64,000 bases of DNA from Caulobacter sp. RHG1 (GCF_013181195.1 NZ_SMZP01000001.1:62001-126000); one strand, 5' to 3'. Counted from the first letter of the stretch, positions 52,973 to 61,968 are shown. The notes: generated from the sequence alone by a model not told the origin. Made by a program: numbers and translations.

Positions 52973-54178
52973 ATGGCCGATTTCGGGGGAACCGAGCTCG
53001 ACGCCTTCCGCGCCGAGACCCGCGCGTGGCTTGAGGCCAACTATCCCAAGTCTCTGAACGCGCCGATGGGCGAAGACGAGGCCCCGTGGGGCGGCCGCAA
53101 GATGGTCTGGAAGAACCCGGACGCCAAGCTGTGGCTGGAGCGCATGGCCGAGCGCGGCTGGACCGCGCCGATGTGGCCCCGCGAATACGGCGGCGGCGGC
53201 CTCTCCAAGGCTCAGAACAAGGTGCTGGAGCAGGAACTTCGCCGCCTGAAGGCCCGCCCGGCCCTGATGAGCTTCGGCGTCTGGATGCTGGGCCCGGTGC
53301 TGCTGGAATACGCCACCGAGGAACAGAAGCAGCGCTTCCTGCCCCAGATCGTGCGCGGCGAGATCCGCTGGTGCCAGGGCTATAGCGAACCCGGCGCGGG
53401 CTCCGACCTCGCCTCCCTCCAAACGAAGTGCGAAGACAAGGGCGACCACTGGCTGATCAACGGCCAGAAGGTCTGGACCAGCTATGCCGACCAGGCCGAC
53501 TGGATCTTCTGCCTGGTGCGCACCGACACGACCAAGAAGCACGAGGGCATCTCGTTCGTGCTGTTCGACATGACCTCGCCCGGCGTCGAGGCCCGCCCGA
53601 TCAAGCTGATCAGCGGCTCCTCGCCGTTCTGCGAGACCTTCTTCGACAATGTGCAGGTGCCCAAGGAGCAACTGGTCGGCAAGGTCAATGGCGGTTGGGA
53701 CATCGCCAAGCGCCTGCTGCAGTACGAGCGCCAGAACATCAGCGCCTCGGGCTTCGGCGGCGGTGGCGGCCTGTCGGTCGTCGAGGCGGCCAAGACCGAG
53801 ATCGGCGTCGATAGCGAGGGCCGCATCGCCGACGGCGACTTCCGCGCCCGTCTGGCGGCCCACTCGATGGACGCCCACGCCTTCATGCTGACCGTGCGCC
53901 GCGCGGAAGCCGAGTCCAAGCAGGGCTCCGGCCCCAGCGCCGCCGTCTCGATCATCAAATACGCCGCCGCCAAGATGAACCAGGAGCGCACCGAGCTCCT
54001 GGTCGAGGCGCTGGGCCTGCAGGGCCTGGGCTGGGAAGGCGAAGGCTTCGCCGCCGAAGAGCTGGCCGCTCCGCGCGCCATGCTGCGCGCCAAGGGCAAT
54101 TCGATCGAGGGCGGCACCAGCGAAGTGAACCTCAACGTCGTCGCCAAGCGCGTCCTGGGCCTCCTGGATCACCAATAG
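52973..54178 (+). CDS. Acyl-CoA dehydrogenase, GTSE-containing subunit
   Basis: A 401-residue flavoprotein of the acyl-CoA dehydrogenase family: RWCQGYSEPGAGSDLASLQT (flavin loop), GQKVWTSYADQADWIFCLVR, QYERQNISASGFGGGGGLS, and the C-terminal SIEGGTSEVNLNVVAKRVLG with the conserved GTSE. GGGAGATAGAGACC precedes the ATG. It begins a three-gene operon with an isomerase and a second, more divergent dehydrogenase; the pair may act as one heteromer. The substrate CoA ester is unknown. Confidence 0.9.
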   Translation: MADFGGTELDAFRAETRAWLEANYPKSLNAPMGEDEAPWGGRKMVWKNPDAKLWLERMAERGWTAPMWPREYGGGGLSKAQNKVLEQELRRLKARPALMSFGVWMLGPVLLEYATEEQKQRFLPQIVRGEIRWCQGYSEPGAGSDLASLQTKCEDKGDHWLINGQKVWTSYADQADWIFCLVRTDTTKKHEGISFVLFDMTSPGVEARPIKLISGSSPFCETFFDNVQVPKEQLVGKVNGGWDIAKRLLQYERQNISASGFGGGGGLSVVEAAKTEIGVDSEGRIADGDFRARLAAHSMDAHAFMLTVRRAEAESKQGSGPSAAVSIIKYAAAKMNQERTELLVEALGLQGLGWEGEGFAAEELAAPRAMLRAKGNSIEGGTSEVNLNVVAKRVLGLLDHQ

Positions 54179-54182
54179 TCCG

Positions 54183-54794
54183 ATGATCGAGTTCTGGTAC
54201 GAGTTCGCTTCGACCTACTCCTATCCAGCGGCCATGCGCATCGAAGCGCTGGCCGCCGATCGGGGCGTGGCCGTGGCCTGGCGACCGTTCATCGTCGGCC
54301 CGCTGTTCCATGAGCAGCAGGGCCTGACCGACAGTCCGTTCAATGTCGTGCCCACCAAGGGCAAGTACATGTGGCGCGACCTGGAGCGGGTCTGCGATCA
54401 GCAAGGGCTGCCGTTGCGCCATCCCAGCCAGTTCCCGCGCAACAGCCTGCTGGCCGCGCGCGTGGCGATCGCAGGGCTGGAGGACGGCTGGACACCGGCT
54501 TTCAGCCGCGCGGTCTACCAGGCCAATTTCGTCGACGATCTGGACATTGGCAGCCCTGACGTTCTGGGCCCGCTGATCGCCGAGGTCGGGGCCGGTCCGG
54601 ATCATGTCCTGACCGCCGCCCAGTCCGATCCGATCAAGGCCAAGCTCAAAGAGCACGTGGCCATGGCCAAGGCGCGCGGCCTCTTCGGCGCGCCCAGCTT
54701 TCTCACCGCCGACGGCGAGCTCTTCTGGGGCAACGACCGTCTGGAACAGGCCCTCGACTGGGCCGTCCGTCATCAATCCAGGGAGCACGCCTGA
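54183..54794 (+). CDS. 2-hydroxychromene-2-carboxylate isomerase/DsbA-like (kappa GST)
   Basis: A 203-residue thioredoxin-fold protein: MIEFWYEFASTYSYPAAMRI has the catalytic Ser position (S11) of HCCA isomerase and kappa GSTs in place of a CxxC. PTKGKYMWRDLERVC, RNSLLAARVAIAG and FGAPSFLTADGELFWGNDRL are family features. It uses glutathione for isomerisation of aromatic intermediates or for conjugation. It lies between two acyl-CoA dehydrogenase genes, and its stop overlaps the next start (TGATG). Confidence 0.88.
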   Translation: MIEFWYEFASTYSYPAAMRIEALAADRGVAVAWRPFIVGPLFHEQQGLTDSPFNVVPTKGKYMWRDLERVCDQQGLPLRHPSQFPRNSLLAARVAIAGLEDGWTPAFSRAVYQANFVDDLDIGSPDVLGPLIAEVGAGPDHVLTAAQSDPIKAKLKEHVAMAKARGLFGAPSFLTADGELFWGNDRLEQALDWAVRHQSREHA

Positions 54795-55927
54795 TGGCCG
54801 TCCTGACCGAAGAACAGACCATGCTGCGCGACGCCGCCAAGGGCTGGGCCAGCGAAAGCGCGCCCGTCGGCGCCCTGCGCAAGCTGCGCGACAGCAAATC
54901 GAAACAGAGCTTCGATCCGTCCGCCTGGAAGGAAATGGGCGAGATGGGCTGGGCCGGGGTGATCGTCCCGGAAGACTATGACGGCTCGGCCTTCGGCTAT
55001 CTGGGCCTGGGGCTGATCCTGGAGGAGACCGGCCGCACCCTGGCCGCCTCCCCCCTGCTCTCCACCGCCATGATCGCCGCCTCGGCCCTGCAGCTGGCGG
55101 GCTCGGACGACCAGAAGTCGGCCTGGCTGCCCAAGATCGCGGTCGGCGAGGCCGTGGCCACCCTGGCCATCGACGAAGGCTCACACCACGCGCCCGCCCG
55201 CACGGCCCTGACCGCGACCAAGGGCGGCGCGGGCTATGTCCTGAACGGGACCAAGACCCTGGTGCTGGACGGCGAGGCCGCCGACCTGCTGGTGGTCGTC
55301 GCCCGCACCGGCGGCAAGCCCGGCGACACCGAGGGCCTGACCGTCTTCCTGGTCCCCTGCGACGCGGCCGGCGTGACCCGCACGCATCTGTCGCTGATCG
55401 ACTCCCGCGGCGCGGCCCAGATTGCCTTCGACGGCGTCGAGGTCGGCGCCGACGCCGTGCTGGGCCAGGTCGACAAGGGCTGGGCCGTGCTGGAGCCGGT
55501 TCTGGACCGGGCCTATGCGGGCCTGGCGGCCGAGATGCTGGGCAGCGCTTCGGCCGCCTTCGACATCACCCTGGAGTACATCAAGACCCGCACCCAGTTC
55601 GGCCAGGTCATCGGCACCTTCCAGGCGCTGCAGCACCGCGCTGCCAAGTGGTTCACCGACATCGAGACCACGCGCTCGTGCGTCGAGGCCGCCCTGGAAG
55701 CCCTGGACGCCGGCGCCGACAGCCGCGCGCTGGCCTCCCTCGCCAAGGCCAAGGCCAGCGAGCTAGTCCACCTGGCCTCGAACGAGATGGTCCAGATGCA
55801 CGGCGGCATCGGCATGACCGACGCCCATGACGCCGGCCTCTACATGAAGCGCGCGCGCGTCACCGAGGCCCTGTTCGGCGGCGCCAGCTTCCACCGCGAT
55901 CGCTACGCCCGCCTGATGGGCTTCTAG
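54794..55927 (+). CDS. Acyl-CoA dehydrogenase, divergent second subunit
   Basis: A 377-residue acyl-CoA dehydrogenase-fold protein. The fold is clear (MLRDAAKGWASESAPVGALR, GWAGVIVPEDYDGSAFGYLG, FGQVIGTFQALQHRAAKWFT, VQMHGGIGMTDAHDAGLYMK). The flavin loop is changed to TLAIDEGSHHAPARTALTAT and the C-terminal GTSE motif is replaced by ALFGGASFHRDRYARL. Such chains in actinobacterial steroid pathways pair with an active partner as alpha2beta2. Coupled directly to the isomerase gene. Confidence 0.88.
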   Translation: MAVLTEEQTMLRDAAKGWASESAPVGALRKLRDSKSKQSFDPSAWKEMGEMGWAGVIVPEDYDGSAFGYLGLGLILEETGRTLAASPLLSTAMIAASALQLAGSDDQKSAWLPKIAVGEAVATLAIDEGSHHAPARTALTATKGGAGYVLNGTKTLVLDGEAADLLVVVARTGGKPGDTEGLTVFLVPCDAAGVTRTHLSLIDSRGAAQIAFDGVEVGADAVLGQVDKGWAVLEPVLDRAYAGLAAEMLGSASAAFDITLEYIKTRTQFGQVIGTFQALQHRAAKWFTDIETTRSCVEAALEALDAGADSRALASLAKAKASELVHLASNEMVQMHGGIGMTDAHDAGLYMKRARVTEALFGGASFHRDRYARLMGF

Positions 55928-56060
55928 ACGCCTCCCGCCACCCCCAGTCCTGGGGATGGGCCGCCTCCGCCGAGCCCGGATACCGTCGTTCTCATGACGA
56001 CGGGCCGGCGCTCCGCGGGGAGCGGGATGATCGCCGCTCCCGTCCTTGGGGAGCTTCATC

Positions 56061-56735
56061 ATGTTCAAGACCACCGCCGCCCTCGCAATCTCTGCGGGCT
56101 TTCTCGCCGTTTCGGCCGCACACGCGCAGGTTCCCCTGCAGATGAGCTATCCGGCCGACGCGTCGCTGAGCTGCGACCAGATCATGGCCGAGATGGGCCG
56201 GATGGATCAGCTGATGGGCGTGTCCAACGGCGCGATCGCCAGCGCCGAAGGCGCGGCGCGCGGCGCCGAGACCGCCGCCAGCCTCGGTATCAACGCCGCC
56301 CTCTACAGCGGCGCCCTGGGTCGGGTTCCCGGCCTGGGCATGTTCGCCAACGCCGCCGCGGCCCAAGCCAAGGCCAGCGCCGCCGCCAAGGCCCAGCGCG
56401 AAGCCCAGACCATCCAGGTGGCCCAACAACGCCGGGCCATCATGGGCGGCCTGCACCAGGGCAAATGCGGTGCCGCATCCCTTGCGAACACCGGCATGGC
56501 CATGCCCGTCTCGGCGACCCTGACCACCACTTCGCCCTTGCCTGCCGCCGCCGGCGCCATGACCACGACCCAGGCCGTCACCCTGCGCGGTTCGGCCGCC
56601 CCAAACGGCGCGGTGGTCGGCGCGGTCAAGGCCGGCGGCGCGATCTACCCGACCGGACAGCGCAACGGCGTCTGGATCGAGGTCGACGACGAGAACGGCG
56701 CGCGCGGCTGGATGTCCTCGGCCTTCGCCAAATAG
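56061..56735 (+). CDS. Exported protein with C-terminal SH3-like domain
   Basis: A 224-residue product with signal peptide MFKTTAALAISAGFLAVSAA HAQ. The middle is Ala-rich helical (ASAEGAARGAETAASLGINA onward to about 130), with Cys in LSCDQIMAEM and GKCGAAS. The last 60 residues are a bacterial SH3-like domain (QAVTLRGSAAPNGAVVGAVK, NGVWIEVDDENGARGWMSSA). GGGGAG lies eight bases before ATG 56061, so the TTG-started extension is not used. Likely a cell-wall or periplasmic binding protein. Confidence 0.75.
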   Translation: MFKTTAALAISAGFLAVSAAHAQVPLQMSYPADASLSCDQIMAEMGRMDQLMGVSNGAIASAEGAARGAETAASLGINAALYSGALGRVPGLGMFANAAAAQAKASAAAKAQREAQTIQVAQQRRAIMGGLHQGKCGAASLANTGMAMPVSATLTTTSPLPAAAGAMTTTQAVTLRGSAAPNGAVVGAVKAGGAIYPTGQRNGVWIEVDDENGARGWMSSAFAK

Positions 56736-56814
56736 GGGATCAGTTGGAAAGGCCTCCTCCGTTCCCAGGATCAGGGCCTTTCCGGCTGAGGCGCGGAACC
56801 ATCGCCCGCGCCCC

Positions 56815-56850
56815 GGTCTTCCCCGCGGTTCCCCGACTGCGGGGAAGACC
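56815..56850. repeat. Perfect 12-bp hairpin
   Basis: GGTCTTCCCCGC (56815-56826) and GCGGGGAAGACC (56839-56850) are exact complements around a 12-base loop. No T-run follows on either strand, so it is an extragenic palindrome or RNA-stabilising hairpin rather than a classic terminator. Confidence 0.7.
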
Positions 56851-56879
56851 ATTTCGCGCAACGATCTGCGAACCTTCAA

Positions 56880-56905
56880 GCCGCCGCTCTGGCGGCTTCT
56901 TCTTG
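56880..56905 (+). terminator. Probable rho-independent terminator
   Basis: GCCGCC (56880-56885), loop GCTCT, GGCGGC (56891-56896), then TTCTTCTTG. The stem is short but GC-only and is followed by a T-rich tail in the direction of the SH3-domain gene. Confidence 0.6.
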
Positions 56906-57130
56906 CGCCCTGCCAGATGAGCGAGGGAAGTTGGTGGCTTCTACTGATCACCTATGTCGGAAACCCGACAAAGAGGCGCCATATCAAATGATGGCCAAAA
57001 ACTGACCTTCCCGGAGACTCGCTTGTTTTTGCTTGCCTCCTGACTGGATTGTGTCGGCTAAGCGACGGCGCCCAGCAACGCTCCCACCTATAGCTTGCAA
57101 CCCTTGCCGTGAGACGGCGTTCGATTCGCT

Positions 57131-57847
57131 ATGACTGGGCCGTTAGCGACCTTGAAGAACCGCCTTCTTTCCGCTTTGCCGACCGAGGATCGGGGCCTGC
57201 TCGCGCCCCATCTCACCCCTGTCGATCTCGAGAAGGGCCGCCTTCTCTATGATCCGGGCGACCTGGTCGATCAGGTCTATTTCCCTGACAACTGCGTGAT
57301 CTCGATGATGACGCTGATGGAGAACGGCGCGGCCATCGAGTCGGCCATCATCGGTCGCGAGGGCGCCCTGGGTCTGATGGCCGCGGTCGCGCCACGGCAG
57401 TCGCTGTGCCGGGCCATCGTCCAGGCCCCGGGGCCGGCCCTGCGCATCGCCGCCGGTCCGCTGCACGAGGTGTGGACCCGCAGCCCCGCCCTGCGCGACC
57501 TGATCGACCGTCATGGCGAAGCCCTGTTTGGACATGCCATCCAGTCGGTGGCCTGCAACGCCCTGCACGCGGTCGAAGCCCGCTTCAGCCGCTGGCTGCT
57601 GTCATGCCACGACCGCATCGACAGCAACACGGTCAACCTGACCCAGGAATTCCTGGCGGACATGCTGGGGGTGCAGCGCACCACGGTGACCGCCGTCGCC
57701 GGCTCGATGCAGACCAAGGGCCTGATCCGCTATCGCCGAGGGGTGGTCGACATCCTGGACCGCGCCGGCCTCGAGGCCATGACCTGCGAATGCTACGGCG
57801 CGGTGCGTCGCGGCTACGAGCGGCTGCTGCCGGCGTCATTCGAGTAG
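57131..57847 (+). CDS. Crp/Fnr-family transcriptional regulator
   Basis: A 238-residue regulator: an N-terminal cyclic-nucleotide-like barrel (DLEKGRLLYDPGDLVDQVYF, ESAIIGREGALGLMAAVAPR) and a C-terminal winged HTH (NLTQEFLADMLGVQRTTVTA, GLIRYRRGVVDILDRAGLE). The cAMP-contacting Glu and Arg/Ser-Thr of Crp and the Fe-S cysteines of Fnr are not evident, so the signal is unknown. Proteins of this exact type are numerous in alphaproteobacteria. It converges on pyk with a repeat between. Confidence 0.88.
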   Translation: MTGPLATLKNRLLSALPTEDRGLLAPHLTPVDLEKGRLLYDPGDLVDQVYFPDNCVISMMTLMENGAAIESAIIGREGALGLMAAVAPRQSLCRAIVQAPGPALRIAAGPLHEVWTRSPALRDLIDRHGEALFGHAIQSVACNALHAVEARFSRWLLSCHDRIDSNTVNLTQEFLADMLGVQRTTVTAVAGSMQTKGLIRYRRGVVDILDRAGLEAMTCECYGAVRRGYERLLPASFE

Positions 57848-57857
57848 TCCGTAGAAA

Positions 57858-57959
57858 CTGTCATCCCGGCCAAGCGCGTAGCGCGCCGAGCCGGGACCGC
57901 CAGAAGCTCTGAGCTTGCTGCGGTCCCGGGTCTTCGCTTCGCTGCGCCCGGGATGACAG
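57858..57959. repeat. CTGTCATCCCGG inverted repeat between convergent genes
   Basis: CTGTCATCCCGG (57858-57869) and CCGGGATGACAG (57948-57959) are a perfect 12-bp inverted repeat bounding a GC-rich 102-bp element; inside, GCCGGGACCGC and GCGGTCCCGGG form further pairs. Such ATCCCGG...CCGGGAT elements are common extragenic repeats. Here it lies between the stops of the Crp/Fnr gene and pyk and probably ends both transcripts. Confidence 0.8.
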
Positions 57960-57967
57960 CTTAAGGC

Positions 57968-59398
57968 TTACCGCCGACGCGTCACGCCCGGCGCATGCGC
58001 CAGACGCAGCAGGTTCGCAGCGCCCGGGGCGCCGAACGGCGTGCCGGCCACGACCAGCAGGCGCTCGCCCGGGGCCACCAGGCCCAGTTCCAGCGCCTTG
58101 CTGGAGGCGTCGGTGGTCACGACTTCCAGGCTGTCGGGCTGGGCGCTGACGCGGGGCTCGACGCCCCAGCACAGGGCCATGCGGCGTACGGCGTTGATGT
58201 CCGGCGACAGGGCCAGGACCGGCTGCAACGGCCGCTCGCGGGCCAGACGGCGCGCCGTGGCGCCGGTGGTCGTGAAGGCCACCAGGCACTTGGTCGAGCC
58301 GGACTTGGCCGCGCCGGCGGCGGCGACCACCAGCACGTCGGCGTCGTCGTCGTCGTGCTTCTGCTCGGCCTGCATGACCTCGGGCCAGCGCGGGTCGCGT
58401 TCGACGCGCTCGATGATGCGGTTCATCATCGACACCGACTCTTCAGGATATTCGCCGGCCGCCGATTCCGCCGACAGCATCACCGCGTCCGCGCCTTCAT
58501 AGACGGCGTTGGCGACGTCCGAGGCCTCGGCCCGGGTCGGGGTCGGCGAGGTGATCATCGACTCCAGCATCTGGGTGGCGACGATCACCGGGATGCCGCG
58601 CTCGCGCGCCGCCCGCAGAATGACCTTCTGGGCCACCGGCACTTCTTCGGGGGCCATTTCGACGCCCAGGTCGCCGCGAGCGACCATGACGCCGTCGCAC
58701 AGGTCGAGGATCGGACCCAGCACCTTCAGGGCCTGGGGCTTTTCGATTTTGGCCAGCACGGCGGCGCGGCCTTCGACGATGCGGCGCAGTTCAGCCATAT
58801 CTTCCGGGGCCTGCACGAACGACAGGGCGACCCAGTCGACGCCCAGGCGCAGGGCGAAGGCCAGGTCCTCGCGGTCCTTGGCGGTCAGCGGCGACATCGG
58901 GATGACGACGTCCGGCACGGCCACGCCCTTGCGTTCCGACAACTTGCCGCCGTTGACGACGGTGGTGTTGGCGTAGCCCGGACCGGCGTCGGTCACGGTC
59001 ATGCGCAGCTTGCCGTCGTCCAGAAGCAAGGTCGCGCCGGGACGCATGGCGGTCAGGATTTCCGGATGCGGGAGGTGCACGCGAGTCTCGTCGCCCGGCG
59101 TAGCGTCGTCGTCGAAGCGGAACGCCTGGCCGGCTTTCAGCACCACCGGACCGTTGGCGAACTTGCCGACGCGCAGCTTGGGGCCTTGCAGGTCGGCCAG
59201 GATGCCCAGCGGACGATCGACAATCTTCTCGGCCTCGCGGATCGCCGCATAGACCGCCGCGTGCGTCTCGTGGGCGCCGTGGCTGAAGTTCAGGCGGAAG
59301 ACGTCAGCCCCGGCCTTGGCCAGGGTGACGATCATGTCCAGCGAGCTGGAAGCCGGGCCCAGGGTGGCCACGATGCGGGAGCGACGGGCGCGGATCAT
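57968..59398 (-). CDS. pyk: Pyruvate kinase
   Basis: It makes pyruvate and ATP from PEP and ADP. The 476-residue product has RRSRIVATLGPASSSLDMIV, FRLNFSHGAHETH, ILADLQGPKLRVG, the catalytic region LAKIEKPQALKV and VARGDLGVEMAPEEVPVAQK, and the C-terminal allosteric domain with VAFTTTGATARRLARERPLQ. The length is normal. It sits 19 bp past the stop of the GH3 glucosidase gene, so pyk may be read from the glucosidase transcript as part of the sugar block glk-lacI-GH3-pyk. Confidence 0.97.
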   Translation of the reverse strand: MIRARRSRIVATLGPASSSLDMIVTLAKAGADVFRLNFSHGAHETHAAVYAAIREAEKIVDRPLGILADLQGPKLRVGKFANGPVVLKAGQAFRFDDDATPGDETRVHLPHPEILTAMRPGATLLLDDGKLRMTVTDAGPGYANTTVVNGGKLSERKGVAVPDVVIPMSPLTAKDREDLAFALRLGVDWVALSFVQAPEDMAELRRIVEGRAAVLAKIEKPQALKVLGPILDLCDGVMVARGDLGVEMAPEEVPVAQKVILRAARERGIPVIVATQMLESMITSPTPTRAEASDVANAVYEGADAVMLSAESAAGEYPEESVSMMNRIIERVERDPRWPEVMQAEQKHDDDDADVLVVAAAGAAKSGSTKCLVAFTTTGATARRLARERPLQPVLALSPDINAVRRMALCWGVEPRVSAQPDSLEVVTTDASSKALELGLVAPGERLLVVAGTPFGAPGAANLLRLAHAPGVTRRR

Positions 59399-59417
59399 AC
59401 CGACGCTCCTTCTAGGT

Positions 59418-61883
59418 TCATTGTGTTGGACAGAAGGCGTCGCCCTCGTTGGAGGCGAGCCGGATCTCGGTGAAGGCCAGCGAAAAGCGGCCCGTGGTCG
59501 ACAAAACGAACGGGGCGGAAACTTGCGTCATGTCCGCCCCCTTGGCCATGAAACAAGACAATCTGATCTTGGCCGTACGCCATTCGCCGATTTTCGCACC
59601 TTGAAACGTTGACGTGACGTCTACCTGCGCACCGCAGGATTCGCCACAGGCTATCCCTAAGGAAACCGGTTTCCTTGGGGAAGCATCTACCCTGTAACGA
59701 ATCATCACAGCCATCTCACCGGTGGTCTGGCGCGACAGGTCGACGGGACGTCCCAACACGTTCAATGCCCCAGCCCCCTCCCCGCTCCACACCGCTTGGC
59801 GGGCGTTTTCCTGGGCGCCGGCGTCGATGGCGTTCAGCGCCACCGCGCCGGCGACGTTCATCGTCCAGGGCTCGGGCGTGCGGCCGGCGACGAAGTAGCG
59901 GTCGACATTGACCACCGCCGAGACCGTGCCTGGATCCTCGGACAGCGCGCCCACCTTGCCGGGCTTGGCGTAGGTCAGGCCATAGCCATAGGCGAACTGC
60001 GGATCGTAGCCTTTGTCGCCGACATTCTCCTCGCGATCGGCCCGCTTAGGCCACGAGAACGACAGCTTGCCGGTGAAGTCGTTCCTCGGCTTGCCGGTGG
60101 CGTCACCGACCAGCACGTCGGCAACGCCGCCGCCTTCCGAGCCCGGCAGCCAGGCCGCGACGAAGGCGTCCGAAGCGTTGATCTCGGGATTGGTCCACAG
60201 CGGCCGGCCGCTCAGGAACACCGAGACGACGGGGATGCCCTGCGCCTTCAGTTTCTTCAGAAGGGCCAGGTCGGCCTTGTCGCCCGGTTGGTACTCGGTC
60301 GTGGCGATGTCGCCCTGGAACTCGGCATAGGGGTTCTCGCCGAACACCACGATGGCGACGTCGGGCCTGTTGTCGAACTTGCCGTCGACAGCCAGTTCGG
60401 CGCTCCCGCCGCCGGCCTTCACCGCTTCGGCGATGCCCGCGTAGATCGACTGGCCGTGCGGGAAGTCGCTGTTCTTGTTGCCGGTGCCCTGCCAGGTCAG
60501 GGTCCAGCCGCCGGCCGCCTTGCCGATGTCGTCGGCCCCGTCGCCGGCCACCAGCACCTTGGCCGAGCTCTTCAGCGGCAGCACGCCCTCGTTCTTCAGC
60601 AGCACCAGCGACTTGCGGACCGCCTCGCGGGCCACGGCGCGGTGAGCAGGCGCGCCCAAGAGGTCCAGCTTGCCCTCCAGCGGGCGATTGTTCTCGAAGA
60701 TGCCGGCCTTGACCTTGACCCGCAGGATGCGGCGCACCGCGTCGTCGATGCGCGCCATGGGGATCTGGCCGGCCTTCACCTGGGCCAAGGTGTTGTCGTA
60801 GAGGCCCTTCCAGCTGTCGGGGGCCATCATCATGTCCATGCCGGCGATATAGGCCTGGGCGCAGCTGGTATTGCTGCAGCCCGCCACCTGGCCGTGGGCG
60901 TTCCAGTCGCCGACCACGAAGCCCTCAAAGCCCATTCGCCCCTTGAGGACATCGGTCAGCAGGCTCTGATTGCCAGTGTGCTTGACGCCGTTCCAGCCCG
61001 AGAACGAGACCATCACCGACAGGATGCCCGCGTCGATGGCCGGCGGATAGCCGGCGTTGTGCAGGCGGATCAGCTCAGCTTCGGTGGTCTTGGCGTCGCC
61101 CTGGTCCTTGCCGCCTTCCGTGCCGCCGTCGGCCACGAAGTGCTTGGCCGAGCCGGCCACGCGGTCCTTGGCCAGCGACTTGCCGGCGACCAGCTTGCCC
61201 TGCAGGCCCAGGGTCATCGGACCGGCGTAGGAAGCCACCACTTCGGGATCCTCGGCATAGCCCTCATAGGCCCGGCCCCAGCGATCGTCGCGCGGCACCG
61301 CCACCGTCGGCCCAAAGGTCCAGTCGGCGCCCGAGGCGGCCATCTCGACCGCCGTGACCTCGGCGATACGGCGGATCAGGTCCGGGTCGCGCGCCGCGCC
61401 CAGGCCGATATTGTGCGGAAAGAGCGTCGCGCCCACGACGTTGTTGTGGCCGTGCACGGCGTCGACGCCGAACAGGATCGGGATCTCCTGGTGGCCGCCG
61501 CGCGGCGCCACGGCTGCGGCGCGAAAGTCGCGAATCCATTCCACCCAGCGTTGGCCCGAGGCGCGGTCGTTGCCGTCCGGCGCGCTGTTGCCGCCGACCA
61601 GCACCGAGCCCAGGCGGTAATGCTTCAGCTCCTCCGGCGTGATCGAAGCGCCGTCGGCCTGGATCGTCTGGGCGACCTTCTCCTCCACTGTCATCTGGCT
61701 CATCAGCTTGGTGATGAAAGCCTCAGTCTTGGCGTCGGTGATCGTCGCGGGGCTGTGCGCCTTGGGCCAAAGCGCGGGATGCGCCACGGCCGACGGCGCG
61801 GTCTGGGCAAACGCCGCGGCGCTCAGCCCGCAGGCGACCGACAGGGCCAGGAGAGAGACGCGAACGGATCGGCGCGAAAGCAT
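59418..61883 (-). CDS. Secreted GH3 beta-glucosidase/exo-glucanase
   Basis: An 821-residue enzyme with signal peptide MLSRRSVRVSLLALSVACGL. The GH3 N-domain has IPILFGVDAVHGHNNVVGAT, VAGSAKHFVADGGTEGGKDQ and GFEGFVVGDWNAHGQVAGC (nucleophile Asp). The C-domain has VLVAGDGADDIGKAAGGWTL, then WLPGSEGGGVADVLVGDATG. Residues about 660-821 form an extra beta-rich domain like that of exo-1,3/1,4-beta-glucanases. It releases glucose outside the cytoplasm. The start follows the signal peptide; a leader ORF, a hairpin and LacI-type sites lie upstream. Confidence 0.92.
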   Translation of the reverse strand: MLSRRSVRVSLLALSVACGLSAAAFAQTAPSAVAHPALWPKAHSPATITDAKTEAFITKLMSQMTVEEKVAQTIQADGASITPEELKHYRLGSVLVGGNSAPDGNDRASGQRWVEWIRDFRAAAVAPRGGHQEIPILFGVDAVHGHNNVVGATLFPHNIGLGAARDPDLIRRIAEVTAVEMAASGADWTFGPTVAVPRDDRWGRAYEGYAEDPEVVASYAGPMTLGLQGKLVAGKSLAKDRVAGSAKHFVADGGTEGGKDQGDAKTTEAELIRLHNAGYPPAIDAGILSVMVSFSGWNGVKHTGNQSLLTDVLKGRMGFEGFVVGDWNAHGQVAGCSNTSCAQAYIAGMDMMMAPDSWKGLYDNTLAQVKAGQIPMARIDDAVRRILRVKVKAGIFENNRPLEGKLDLLGAPAHRAVAREAVRKSLVLLKNEGVLPLKSSAKVLVAGDGADDIGKAAGGWTLTWQGTGNKNSDFPHGQSIYAGIAEAVKAGGGSAELAVDGKFDNRPDVAIVVFGENPYAEFQGDIATTEYQPGDKADLALLKKLKAQGIPVVSVFLSGRPLWTNPEINASDAFVAAWLPGSEGGGVADVLVGDATGKPRNDFTGKLSFSWPKRADREENVGDKGYDPQFAYGYGLTYAKPGKVGALSEDPGTVSAVVNVDRYFVAGRTPEPWTMNVAGAVALNAIDAGAQENARQAVWSGEGAGALNVLGRPVDLSRQTTGEMAVMIRYRVDASPRKPVSLGIACGESCGAQVDVTSTFQGAKIGEWRTAKIRLSCFMAKGADMTQVSAPFVLSTTGRFSLAFTEIRLASNEGDAFCPTQ

Positions 61884-61921
61884 GGTCGGTCCTTCAGGCG
61901 GTTCAAAGACTTGGAGAAAGG

Positions 61922-61954
61922 CGCTCGACGCGACGCAGGAAGCCGCGTCGAGCG
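61922..61954 (-). promoter_or_regulatory. Leader hairpin before the GH3 gene
   Basis: Perfect 11-bp arms CGCTCGACGCG (61922-61932) and CGCGTCGAGCG (61944-61954) with an 11-base loop lie between the leader ORF stop and the GH3 start. No strong T-run follows on the minus strand, so it may act in RNA stability or translation rather than termination. Confidence 0.6.
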
Positions 61955-61968
61955 AAGAGGAGCAGGCC

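Larger units (their letters stand above)
56736..57130. other. Gene-free gap with three hairpins
   Basis: This 395-bp gap holds an imperfect stem GGAAAGGCC...GGCCTTTCC (56746-56783), a perfect 12-bp stem GGTCTTCCCCGC/GCGGGGAAGACC (56815-56850), and a GC stem with T-rich tail (56880-56905). From 56906 to 57130 I see no gene or motif beyond two GANTC sites; it should contain the promoter of the Crp/Fnr gene. Confidence 0.6.

Noticed and set aside
52793..54175. In-frame upstream extension of the MprF-like protein.
   Set aside because: The extension is antisense to the acyl-CoA dehydrogenase and is low complexity; the membrane helices begin at ATG 52792.
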